Shown: positions 18,764-31,900 of the stretch, piece by piece
Layout of the letters: each line of letters begins with the position of its first letter
How positions within the stretch are numbered: the first letter of the stretch is position 1
From: Chara braunii
Taxonomy: Eukaryota > Streptophyta > Charophyceae > Charales > Characeae
NCBI GenBank assembly: GCA_003427395.1
Contig: BFEA01000423.1
Location: forward strand, 1,269,975 to 1,305,896
Direction of reading: 5' to 3'
Length of the DNA: 35,922 nucleotides
The notes under the pieces: generated by a model
Seen by the model: only the letters and a program-made list of their open reading frames with translations
Database searches by the model: none
What the model was told of the DNA's origin: nothing
Translations under genes and position numbers: made by a program

Positions 18764-20972
18764 CTTGCTGCCGCCTATTAACGTTCTGCGTTTGCTGATT
18801 CGTCGTCGGCTACTTTGTCAGGTTCTTTGCGACAAACAGTATTGATCCACTGGCGGACTTACATACTAACATAGCATGAACCTGGGCTAAAGAACAGACC
18901 ACGTTCGTTCTACTTATCACTGTCCTCACGTCCACCTGCTCACAGTTCTTCAATAATTTGATAGTATAGTTTGTTAATCAAGCTAATTGCTACTTCATTC
19001 CCTAGAACAGGACGCACGGTCATTGTCGCTGTATTTATTCGAGGCGGCTTGCAGTCTAGATGTATAGCTATACTGACCATGCATTCACTTCGGGGGAAGA
19101 CGGTAGTCTATGTACTCGTTAGCTCCAATATAGATAGAGCCTACCTGCGGGGGCAGTATTCACAATTCCTACACTAAAGCTGCATCACATATTTATATAT
19201 ATTGATTCTATCATTCCAGTACTCTTCTAGTGCGCTCTTCGTGTGAAGGTACTAGAATGATAGGTACTAGAATGATAGAATACAAAACACAAATAAAACA
19301 AGTTTATATGTATATATATATATATACACCGCAATACACGTATGTGTATGTATATATCGTCAATATATATCTATATAAATAAATATCTTATATATCTATA
19401 TATTCATCCTCCTGACGAGTTGGTGAAACTCCGACGAAACAGTTTGTCAGAGCCCCTCGTTTGTTGTCCTCTTCTCCTTCTCTGCCGACGGCTTACAACT
19501 TCAGCCTCCTGATGAGTCGGTGAAACTCCGACGAAACAGTTTGTCACAGCCCCTCGTTTGTTGTCCTCTTCTCCCTCTCTGCCTACGGTTTACCGTCGGC
19601 AGTTCTATTTGACGAAATATATGTATACAGGGCAAGAGGTGGTGAACAGGGGGAGTTGTAAGAAAGAAGTTAAAAAAACGAAAATTTTTTTTTCTTGTTT
19701 TCTTCTGTTTTTTTCGCCTTTGCGCTCTGATATTCATGTGACGATATATATGTATACAGGTGATTTTTCTGCTCCTTAGCGGGGAGTGGACCTTGAACTT
19801 TCTGCACTTCGGTGCTAACAGCACTTCCCTCCACGTTTGTTCTGTACTTCGATTTTCATTGTTTATTTTTTCTTGCACCTAAAAGTACAGTATTTGCTTT
19901 CTCTCTACTTGTGTGCAGTCTTACACGTTCGCGTATTTCCGTTGACATGTATGCACTGAGAGAGATGTTAGGGCCCCGCTGCACCACTCAAGACATGCAG
20001 AAAAGACAAAATACTAATATGGGGGTGCATCTTGCCATGTTCTAGCGGGAGATTCATTCTCATGTTGCACATTAGCTGAGTGGTGGAGGGAGGCCCTTAG
20101 CCTATTTCTCGTGCTTTCTGTTTGTTTTTGTTTGTGATATAATTAAAAAAAGAAAGAAAGGATTTATCCATCTCCTCTTTGTTTTTTCTTTTTGTTCTCC
20201 CAGCTATTTTCTTCTCTCAATTTTACGATCACCCATCTGTCGATGACCCTACTTCACAATCCTAGCAGTAGAAATTCAGTGTAAGCATATTTATTTATAT
20301 TTATTAAAAGTAATTAACTGGGTTCTTCTAGGTTTATGCACGTCAAATTAGTATGTGCTTTTTTTTGTGCTAGCCCCCCCCCCCCCCGGTACTGCCTGAC
20401 TACCCCTGTTAGGGTAACAGGGGGGAAACATGCAATCCCTTCATTGCGAGGTAGGTATGCTTGCAGGGGTTCCCTGTATATTATTAGCCTTAGGAGGAGG
20501 AGTGGGTAGGTAGGTAGTGAAAGGTGAAGCTGACAGAATTTTAGAGAAGAATATAGCGTAGGAAAAAAATAAAATAAAATGAAATAAATATAAAAATTAT
20601 GTGCTTTCCTCTGCTTTTGTGCAGTTTACGCGATTTCCTTTTTCACTCACTGAGTCAGCTTTGGCTGATCGTGTCGCTGCCACGTGTCATCGTTAGGGCG
20701 TTTTTCTGATCCCCTCTCATGTCAATCGATCGCCGATCGGCCTTCTGCCGATGTCGATTTCCTTGCCTTGTCATTTTTCATTCCTCTGCCTCTCCCTGAT
20801 TTCCCCTCTCCTCTCCCCCCCTCCTTCCACTCCTCTTTACTCGCTCTTCCCCCGCCCCTGTTTCCTACACTTCTTTATTCTGTTGCCATTCCCTGTCTTC
20901 GCTGTCGACGCCTTGGTAATTGTGGCCCCGCCCCCGGCCCCGCCTCCGCACGCCCCCCCCCCCTCTCGTTCC

Positions 20973-21057
<85 letters not shown>

Positions 21058-23524
21058 CCCCCCCCCCCCCCTCCCCTCCCTCCTTTCTCCTCCCCTTTTT
21101 TCCCCTCCCTCCCCCCCCCCCCCCCCCCCCCCCCCCCCTTGCTTATGTTTTGAGAAATTTTCATCCGCGGCAGTTGTGTGTTCTATCTTTTGCGCGCTGT
21201 CTCCTCTTCCGATGGAAACCCTGACCTAATGATTACCGATCACTGCACCCACTCAACAACAGTCGGAAAGGTATTTTTGTGTTAGAGAGGAAAATTCTGT
21301 CCTACCGCAAAATCGGAGAGGTATTTGTGTCCGAGAGGAAAATTCGTTCTTACCCAATATCGCCTAGAGGGTCTTTTACTTCCTCGGCGGTTGTTCATTG
21401 TGTAGTCTTTTTTTTTTTTTTTTTTTTTTTTGGGTTTAATAGTTCCGTTGGTACGCTTCTGAGAGTCACGTGTACCGTCAGCTCCTTTTTTGGTAAATCG
21501 CGGATTTAAGCACTATTTGATTGGCAATCAATCAAATTAATTAGTCAATTAAACATTTATTTTGACTGTGCGGGGTGATCAGGCCACCGCCGCCATCGTG
21601 CAATGTATCGGTCATACAATCCATCAAATCGAAAGCTGCAAGGCATCGCGATCGCGATCAGGCGTTTGATTATAGAGTGCAAAAAGGGGTAAGGTGGTTG
21701 AAGGAAGGAGGAGAGGGGGGGGGGGGGGGGGGGGCGGCAGAACCATAAACCATAAGAGGAGGAATAGGTGAAGTGTGGAGGATAGATGAACTCTGCAACC
21801 ATCGCACATAGTGGGCCTCGTATCACTACTCAACAACATTCTAAATGCATCTGGACCGATGTCCGGACCAGATGCTCATTTGTACTGATGGGACATTTTG
21901 AATGTACCGGGACCATAACCACACCTCTTGATAGATCTAGAATGGTGTGCAGTGGAGCGACGCCCAGTAATAACAATAATTTGCGCGATCAGAGATGGGG
22001 CACTGTACGGATGGCTTGCCCTTTTTTTTTTCTTTTCCCGCGCACATGATGATAACTATGATGATGATGATGATGATGGTGATGGTGATGATTGTTTGGA
22101 CCGCAAGTGAATGTTTTACCTGACCTTGTTTTCGTAAGTTCCTCTCGAAAATTAGCTTGTCGTTTTCCTTCCTGCCAGTTTGAGAGGTGAATTGCTGTTG
22201 ATGCGGATTGATTAGNNNNNNNNNNNNNNNNNNNNNNNNNNNNNNNNNNNNNNNNNNNNNNNNNNNNNNNNNNNNNNNNNNNNNNNNNNNNNNNNNNNNN
22301 NNNNNNNNNNNNNNNNNNNNNNNNNNNNNNNNNNNNNNNNNNNNNNNNNNNNNNNNNNNNNNNNNNNNNNNNNNNNNNNNNNNNNNNNNNNNNNNNNNNN
22401 NNNNNNNNNNNNNNNNNNNNNNNNNNNNNNNNNNNNNNNNNNNNNNNNNNNNNNNNNNNNNNNNNNNNNNNNNNNNNNNNNNNNNNNNNNNNNNNNNNNN
22501 NNNNNNNNNNNNNNNNNNNNNNNNNNNNNNNNNNNNNNNNNNNNNNNNNNNNNNNNNNNNNNNNNNNNNNNNNNNNNNNNNNNNNNNNNNNNNNNNNNNN
22601 NNNNNNNNNNNNNNNNNNNNNNNNNNNNNNNNNNNNNNNNNNNNNNNNNNNNNNNNNNNNNNNNNNNNNNNNNNNNNNNNNNNNNNNNNNNNNNNNNNNN
22701 NNNNNNNNNNNNNNNNNNNNNNNNNNNNNNNNNNNNNNNNNNNNNNNNNNNNNNNNNNNNNNNNNNNNNNNNNNNNNNNNNNNNNNNNNNNNNNNNNNNN
22801 NNNNNNNNNNNNNNNNNNNNNNNNNNNNNNNNNNNNNNNNNNNNNNNNNNNNNNNNNNNNNNNNNNNNNNNNNNGCTCATATCATATCCATACCTCGGCC
22901 TTTGCTGCTGGTCGTGTACAGCAAAAAAAAAAAAAAAAAAAAAAAGAAATCCCGAAATATCTCAAACAAGGCACACCTCGAATACAGCGTATGTACCTTG
23001 TATTCGAGAGTACCTTTCTATTCAAAAATCTAACAGCGATTCTCAGAACCCAATTTTTCACAGGTAACTTAGATACAATCATACAAGGGACGTACCTTGT
23101 TTTTGGGTTAAGACGGTAGCTCACTAACAGACTTCGACTTCACACGTGTCAAATCTCAGAAGCTCTCAGCTTCTTCACCTGTGCAGCCTTGAGGCCGCAC
23201 TCATACTCTGCAAAAGTCCTTTTTTTTTTTCTTCTGTCCTTTTACTCTGCAACAATCTTTTTTTTTTTTTTTTTTACTCAGCAACAATCTTTCTTTTTCT
23301 GTTTTACTCTGCAACTGTCTTGGGTGCTGTGACTGCCATCCCCTCGTCCTCCTCTTCCTCCTCTTCCTCTCCAGATGCTGTTTCACTCTGTAGATCTTTC
23401 ATGGTCTTCCCCTTCTTCTTCCTGTAGGCCGAAGGAGGGTCTGTTGGTGGCTATGATCGATCGCCTCTTTAATCTCTTCGTGTGGCATATGAAAAGAAAA
23501 GCCCTTACAAACCGATACTAAACA

Positions 23525-23557
<33 letters not shown>

Positions 23558-23869
23558 AAAAGAAGTAAAAAAAGGCCGAGAAATGAATGAAAACAAAGGT
23601 TTCGGTGTGTGCTTCATGGTCTGAACGCTCAGGTGGTAGGCGTCTGCTATTTTTTTCGTTTGTTCTTACAAAGTGCGCATTGTTAATCGATATATATATA
23701 TGGAACAATGTATATGGCTACCGTCTTCCCACCACGAATAGAGTGTATGGTAATTATAGCTGTATCTAGACCAAATGTTGCCCCAAATACAGCTGTAATG
23801 ACAGTACATTCTATTCGAGGGAAGATGGTAGGTTGGTCGGGCGTGAATGCTGGCTGATAATAGGAGATT

Positions 23870-23920
<51 letters not shown>

Positions 23921-25872
23921 CTATCTCTGATCTGTGATAACAGAAAGGGCCGATGCTGGAGGTGGATGAAGATAAAGTCTGGCAGCTATTTCAGGAGCTC
24001 AAGGCGTCAAATAAACAAGAGTTCATACTGAGGGGAAACTATGGTCGCGAGGGTTGTGAATTGTTGCAGAGCCTTGCTGAGGAGGCTGGGCTGCATTGGT
24101 AAGTTTGTCAAATGTCCGAGTAACAAAAGGTCTACCTTTCTGCCCAAGTAACAAAAGGTCTACCCTTCTGTCCAAGTAACAAAAGGTCTACCCTTCTGTC
24201 CAAGTAAACAAAAGGTCTACCCTTCTGTCCAAGTAACAAAAGGTCTACCCTTCTCCGAAAAGAAAAAGGAAGAAGAAGAAGAAGTTACTAACTGGCCTAG
24301 TAACTCAGTTGGTACACCCCAGAACTGTTGAGATACAGACCTGAGTTCGAACTCCTCGGAGAGCAGATGAGCAATTGCAAAGAAGACTTGGAGGTGGTAA
24401 GGGAAATCCACACAAGGCCGTAGAGTGATATGCAACGGAAGCCCAAAAAATATACATGTAAAATAATAAAATTGAGTTACGAATTTCCAATTTTAATGCC
24501 CCCTTCCTCCTCCAATCAATCAAGGCTCATGCTTCCGAGAATCTCCACCACAGCTTCAACCCCTACACCCCTGTTCAATCCCCAACAGCAGTCAACGAAT
24601 TTTCGTGGAGTCTTCAACTCCCTCCTTCCGCCTCCAAACCCCGGGTATGGAAGCTTCAACCCCTACACCCCTGTTCAATTCCCCAACAGCAGTCGACGAA
24701 TTTTCGTGGAGTCTTCAACTCCCTCCTTCCGCCCCCAAACCCCGGGTATGGAACTGCACTATCGTGGGGTCCAGACCCCGTAAGTCTGCAGGCCACAGCT
24801 GATCTGGTGCCTATCAGATGACACAATCCACAGCGCCTCCCTTCAAGCAGCGCCCGTAGCTCCCATGGAGAAGAAGACCAGCGTACGATGAAGAAGAAGA
24901 TGAATCCACCAATACGATGAAGAAGGTGGATATGGCTGCCTTCCAAGTTGTTGAAGATGGCAGCACCTCCAACCTCCAAACAGCACCACCACGATGAGGA
25001 AACCAGCGCCAAGGGGAAACAATCACCCCGCACTGCCTTCAGGAGCTGGGCAACCCCTGCTATGGCCGCCCACCAATCTCATGAAGCAGGAGAGCCTGCG
25101 CTGGAAATAGCGCTGCCTGCCCGTTTCCCTCGTCATCAACTTTCCAGAAACAAAAGAGAAAAGATGCGAATCAGATCGGGCCCAACCTACTTCTACCCGG
25201 CTGGAGTTAGACCTGGATGGACTCCAAAGCTCTTGCCTAAACCTACATGCATGTAGACCCGAAGAAGGACAAAGGGGAACTCAGCAAAAGGAGAACCTAT
25301 GGGCCTAGTAGCCTACCAAGCAGCAGCAGAAAAGGACAAAAGACAGGCTGAAAGACCGAAGACTGCCAAATAGGGCCTACTAGCGATAGATCCAAGGATG
25401 GAGTCCAGTAGGGCTCAGAACTACCAGATAGAACATACAACTGCAGGTCAAGGGATCAAGTCCCGCCTGGCTCAAAACATAGCAGAACGACGTAAGGGTT
25501 GCTGTACACATAGGTTAGTATACAACCCGCTGAGACACCCGCAATTCATTGCAGCCCGATGTTGTTCAAGAAGCGTGTTCCACTATCCTGTGCCATGTTG
25601 TTGCTGACTCTTGAGAGTTACTGTGGTACATGTACGTTCATGTGTGTGTGTGTGGTGTGTGTGTGTGTGTGTGTATTCCAGTGTAAGTTGTCAGGGTGTG
25701 AGAAGGGGGTTCAGCGAGGTGGGCGGGGGGCCAGCGGTTATACCCGAATAAAAAGGAAACATAGCCTCAGCGAGGTGGGCGGGGGCCAGCGGTGAGACCA
25801 GAATAAAAAAGAAACATAGCCTCTGAATCTCTCAAAAGAAAAGTAGCAAAGTGTATACGAATCATGCGCAGG

Positions 25873-25957
<85 letters not shown>

Positions 25958-28900
25958 GGCAAAATGTGATGTGGAGTGAATATAGAGTTCCTTTGCGCTG
26001 AAGTCTGAACTAACTGTAGCTTGTGTAATCTTTTTGAGGTTGTGATTGTTGGCATGATTTCAGGTACTGAGATGTGGCGGTTGTGTTTTGGCATCTTTGC
26101 ATTTATTTTTATTTGCATGTATTTAGCCGGGATTACGGCAAAGGTGAAGCTGTGGTGGTCAGCAAGGTCCCTCTCCCAAATTATCGTGCAGACCTGGATT
26201 CTCGTCATGGCCGCACAGAGCGAGAGGTGTGTTTGCTGTCTTTTTTACTTATGCCTGACTGCAGCACGCCCTGAAAATCTCTCTTTCTCTCACACCCTCT
26301 TCTCCATTTTGCTGCCCCCCTTTGAATATTCTCTTACATTTTTAAATGATTTTTTCCCATTTTGAAAAGAATGCAGCAACTGAATCTTTGGGTGATGTGT
26401 TGGGAGAGATTGAGCAGAGTGACGGCTAGGAGTCAAACCTTGGAGCAGGGAAGGTGGCAAATGCTGGGCAGCTCTGGAGGAGCTGATTTTTCCCTTTTTT
26501 TTTTATTCTTCTTCCTTTTTTTTGTTTTTTTGCGTTTTAAAGATTGGAGGAGGTGAATTAACCACTAGTCCCCTTTTTGCAACCCCCGTTGGGACCTACT
26601 GGTACCAGCAGAAAACCAAGAAGGGGCAATCTTTGCGTTGGATGGATGTCTGAGTGGTCGAAGATATCGGTCTTGAAAACGTTTTTGCACCAAGGAGGAA
26701 AAAGATGCAAAATTTTGTGAGCAGAACTTGTTTTGCCATCCTGCATTTTTCTTTTCTTTCTTTTATTTTTCCTGAAAAGGTCAGAATGCAATCTACTCCC
26801 CTGATTTTTTTTCAGAGTTTTTTTTCCAAAACTTGTCCGAAAAATCCCGAAATCTGTCGCTGATCCCCCACCAGCCGACCCCCCACCCCCTGGCCGGTGC
26901 ATGTATATCGCCGCAGCCTTTGGATTAGGTGGCATGTATACCGCCGCAGCCTTTGGATTAGGTGGCATGTATATCGCCGCAGCCTTTGGATTAGGTGGGG
27001 GGACTCGTGTTTTACAGTTATAGATCGATCGCTAAGACGTCCGGAGTTACTGTTGCTCCATTTTTTAGTTTTCAAATAAGAGTACCGCCCCCTGGGACTG
27101 CTCAGGGCCGGTCGAGGAACGGATGAATGGTTAACATCGGGCCCCCCCAAAATGTCTGTGGCAGTTGCGGACTTTTCAGTATTTCAGAGGCGGGTACCAG
27201 TACTGGGTCCATTTCTCCAATGGCCCAGTACCGATCCCTTTTAGGCTTTTTTGGCAAAATGCATTTTTTGGTTTGTCAATTTAGCCTCGGATGGACTGGT
27301 GCTTAAGTAAAAAAAAAAATGATACTCATCCAACCATCTGTATCCAATGACCATTGCTCTGTCATCCTAAGCATCAAGAGAGGTTCGTTCGTTCGTAAGG
27401 TCAACATCAAGAGAGGTTTGCTTGTAAGGTCAACATAGCATGCGGTGGCAACCTTCTGGCTCGAAGAGCAGACGCTTCGCGTCTGAATCCCACGAAGGCG
27501 CGAAAGTGCGTAAGAATTTGACTGTCTTTGCGGATACCGCTAAATGCATAAAAGAAATGCGACAAAGTCTTCAAATCATTGTCCAGTGCTTGAATCAAAT
27601 GCCTGGGGGCATGATCAAAGCGGGTGATCGTAAACTTTGTCCTCCTCCTTCACGCTCTCAAATGAAACAATCCATGGAGTCCTTGATTCATCACTTATAG
27701 CAATTGTAAACAGGAAAACTCTAACAGAATAGCCATGATTTTGAGTAACCAGTGACTTAGTAATTGTGAAATAATTTATTCAAGAGAGGTTCACTCGTGA
27801 CGTCAACATCAAGAGAGGGTCGCTCGTAAGGCCAACATCAAGAGAGGTTCGCTCGTAAGGTCAACATCAAGAGAGGTTCACTCCGACAATGGAGGGTCAA
27901 CGGTGGTATTTTTCGTACAGTGTTTGTTCCTGCCATTTTCCAAATAAAAAAGAAGAATAGACCCAGAGACTGGGAGTGACAAAGTTCGGCAAAGAAGGGG
28001 ATTCAGAAAGGAAAAAAAAGAAATGGGAAACCATGTGGCGGTCACAAAAAGAGTTTGAAAATACACTTTGGGCAAAAAAACTGTTTCAAATTGCACTTCG
28101 GGGAATGTATACAGCCTACCTTCTCGGTCAGGTAGGGTTACGTGGGGGTGTGTTATGTTAGAGGGAATGCCCAAAGTGTAATGTAATTTCAAACTGTTTC
28201 TGTGACTGTACAGAAGTTATCCCCCCCCCCCCCCCCAAAAAAAAAAAAAAAGAACAAAAAAGGTTTGGCAAAGTAAACCGGGTGTGAAGGGGGCGAAGAA
28301 AGACATATTCGAGTCAGCAGGTTACAAACTTTTGCAGATCCATGCATTTTTTTTTTTACGTATTGGTTGCAAACTTGTTGTGCATGTTTCTTTGAGAGGG
28401 GCCTGATCTGCTTCCCCAACTTGCAAACGACTCGCTGTGACATGGATGTATGCGGGGGGGTCATGTTTGGCTGGTTCTTTCTGTTGGTTCCCGCCCGGGG
28501 TGGAATCGCAACCGCAGATCACAATGTCAGCAGCGACAGAGGACCGGGTCGAGCGAGCTCTGGAGCACGCGCGGCGATCGGACACGGGTTCCTCGGCTGC
28601 CAAGAGTGTAATGACCTCGGGGCCAGAACATCCTAGACAGAACCTTGATGCAAGCAAAGTAAAGGTACCAAGTTCTGCATGGGACGATGGTGATTGGGAT
28701 TCTAATGAGGCACCTCAGCAGGTTCCGAAGGTCTCTGCACAGGGACCGGTGGCCGCAGACACCATAGGCCGGAAAACACCAGCTTGGGGAAAAGCCCAGT
28801 CCACTGATACCGCTCTGAATGAGAAGGCGAGGCAGGATGGTGAAATGTTAAAGACAAAGCAAGCCAGGCAGCAGGTACGATTCTGCAGGTGAAAAGTCTA

Positions 28901-31900
28901 TCCCTTTTTTTGGTTGTTGTTTCTTTTTTCTTAAGAAGAAATTTATGTAATAAATTTTAATGGAATTTTCGCATTGAATTTTGCAAGACTTTTGTATTAA
29001 CTTTTCTTTTTTCTGAAAGGACGACGGCCTGGAGATATCGTCTTTGAGATGACCGGCCCCAGGTAATTCAGAAGTATTTGATTCTTTTCATCTGATTGCA
29101 TCTGGATTCCAACTCGGGTCTGTATTTCAACAGTCCATTGAGTGTACTAACTGGGCCTGGGCCCGTTGGTAATTTGCTGGAATTTTGTATTATATCTTGC
29201 TGGAAGTGAAAGTCTATCCTATCATCGAAATTTGAAACTGTTGGAGTTCCAATGATAGGATAAATCTTCACTTCCAGCAAAAGTGTATCAGATAGGTCTG
29301 CCCAAGTCAGGGCATAAGTACGCTAGGCCCTCAAAAAATTGCAAAATTGCAAAATCAGCGGCCAGAAAGTGACGAGTCTATCCTATTAAATTTACTACGG
29401 TCTGCCCAAGTCAAAAGATCATAATGCGTAACAAAATAAGGAGTGAAAAAAAAAGAAAAAAACAATGGTAGGAGTGGCAGCTAGTGGGTCAAATGGCAAC
29501 AATTTGAAATTCAAATCACTTCAGAACAGTCGTGCTTGATAGTTTTGTCTATATTATGGTTTCGGCATTGAATAAATTGACATTAATTCAATGTTAGTTT
29601 ACCAATTGACGAAACCATAATATTAGGAAAAATGTTAGGAAAATTGATAATGACGAAAATATTAGGACATTTTATGGTTTCGTCAATTGATAATCGAGTC
29701 AATTGACAGAACTATCAATTGATAATGACGAAAATTGATAATGACGAAAATATTAGTCCTAATATTTTCGCATTGAATAAATTGACAGAACTATCAATGA
29801 ATTAATGTCCTAACATTTTTGCTGCCTAGGTGAGCACCTGGCCATTCTTCCTTACACCAATGAAGATCATGATCACCAGCATGCACCAGCGATTGGTATA
29901 GACTCGATAGCAGCACAAGTACAACCCTTCACATTCGAACAGACTGTTAAAAGGTTTGACAGCCTGCATAAGCCTGTTGTGGAGGCATTTGAGAAATAGA
30001 CTGGATGGCAGAGTTGCACAGGCCGACAGTTGGCCCCCCTTGATTGGTCGGCTGGTTGGCACCTATCGGTCGGCCATTGTCGGCACCCCGCAACAAAAAG
30101 AAAGGGAGCCTACCGGTCGGCGGTCATCGGCACCCCACAACAAAAATAAAATAAAAAATGGGGAGTCCGTAATCCCCAATAACCCCACCAACACCCCCAT
30201 ACACCTCCCCAACACCCCTAAACCGCCTCCCAACCCCCTCGTTCCCCTCTCCCTTCCAAAAATCCCCAGAAGTTTCTCAGTGGATTTGTTCTGTACTCAG
30301 CAAGCGCAGTACAGCCCCATACCAGATTAAAAGGAAAAACAGCGTTTCGGAGTCTCACAGTGGAGATGGAGGCAAGGCTTATGCTTTCGCCCCTTACTTC
30401 TTGTCTGCCTTCATCCTCCTGCCCCTGATGTGCTGTGCTCTGCCTGAGGGATAGGCATGCCATGGACTGTTGGGAATCACAGGAGCATCGACCCATACTT
30501 GTTCCTGGGAAAGAAAGTCAGTCTAAATGGATACATCCTGCTGCTGCCTGATCCAATATGTGGTATGTGGATATAGTTTTTCGTAATGTGATAGACGAGA
30601 AGATCATTGGATGCTGTTCCTGGCTCTGTTTCTTGATTGTATAGCTGATGTTGCTTGCTCGGACTGGTGGTTTGTCACTTGTGAATAGGCCTCTCCAGCT
30701 GTGCAAGCCATGCTTGCCTTTAGAAGAAAACTGCCGGCTTTTCAGAAGAAGCAGGAGCTGCTGGATGCTGTGCGAAACAATCAGGTGTGTGCTCCCCTTC
30801 CTCAAATAGAAGACAGACTAATTGCTTTTTGCACATTTCTTTGCGATTGGGGTTTTGGGGTCAAGGGGCCAAATTTTGTACGTGTGGATGGCATCGTGCT
30901 TCGATTGGTTTCATTCGCTTAAAACTTCACAGTTGTCTTTCTTTTCGTCCGCGCCCCACCCACGGCCCCCTCACCCTCCCCTCCCCGTTTCCCTCCACGT
31001 TTCTCCACTCTCCAGGAGGGAAGCTTTTGCATTTTCGAAGGTCTTCTTCAGCAATGAGGAACTCGTTCTCTATGTTGCTGCCGTCAGATATACTTCCCCT
31101 TCTTCTTCTTCTTCTTCTTCTTCTTCTTCTCCTTCTTCTTGTTGTTCTTCTTCTTCTTCCTCTTCTTCTTTTTCAACCTCTTCTTCTTCTTCTTCTTCCT
31201 CATTTGTCCCCTCTAGTTTGTCTTCTTCTTCTTCCCCACGCCGGCTACGACCGGCCCCTCCTTTGTCTTCGTTGTCCATATTGGGACGCCGGCAGGCTCG
31301 TTCATTCTCTCCTCCTCCTAGTCCCCCTTCCTCTCGACGTAGTGTTGATGCTAATTTGCGGGGTTCTTTGTCTTACGGACAACCTGCTCTGCCACATCGG
31401 CGGCGTTCGTCATTTATGCGCCGACCCCGCCAGATCACAGCTGGCTTTCCAGTGGTGACCGATTCGGGTCTGTGGGCAGAACTACCAAATTCTTGTGGTT
31501 TGACAGCCACAAATGTCTGCCTACAGGCTTATCAGCGTCAATGTTATACTGCGTCACAGTTTGTTCCGATTGCTAATCAGCTTGACGCTGTTGAAAATCA
31601 GTTGTTGTATGACCATAATAGCCCACCTCCTGAAGGTAGTAACTATACTACCTCAGGAGGATTTACTGTAAATGTCTTACAGTTAGCTTTCCATGGTCGC
31701 CACCTTCTTATGCATCATGCGATGCCAGGCAATGACCTCAATGACCATCCTCATATTTCTGCCTGTATTTTACACAGACCCGGGCATTATATGGCACTCA
31801 TTCGTGCAGCTGCCCAGTGGGAACTGTGGGATGGTGGGACGATGATTCAGGCTATTTCCAACGTAAACGAGTTTTTGGGTGCATTGCCGAATCATACTTT

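Larger units (their letters stand above)
19405..19592 (+). repeat. 97-bp tandem repeat, two copies, each carrying a hammerhead-like motif
   Basis: Both copies contain the CTGANGA...GAAAC core and continue into GCCCCTCGTTTGTTGTCCTC and TTCTCC(T/C)TCTCTGCC. Confidence 0.9.

Noticed and set aside
20684-21229. Long Pro-rich (plus) and Gly-rich (minus) ORFs
   Set aside because: They are translations of the poly(C) tract in different frames, with no other coding signal.
22208-23119. 303-codon and 222-codon ORFs made mostly of X
   Set aside because: They span the N gap.
24116-24256. CRISPR-like array of 28-bp repeats
   Set aside because: The units are directly adjacent with no spacers and lie in a eukaryotic intron; the same holds for the 29-bp and 33-bp arrays.
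24294-24366. Functional tRNA gene
   Set aside because: A and B boxes are present but acceptor and anticodon stems do not form; better explained as a SINE head.
30785-30922. Fusion of helicase exon 5 with the nested Josephin gene by intron retention
   Set aside because: Reading through the donor in the helicase frame stops at about 30920, before the Josephin region and in another frame.
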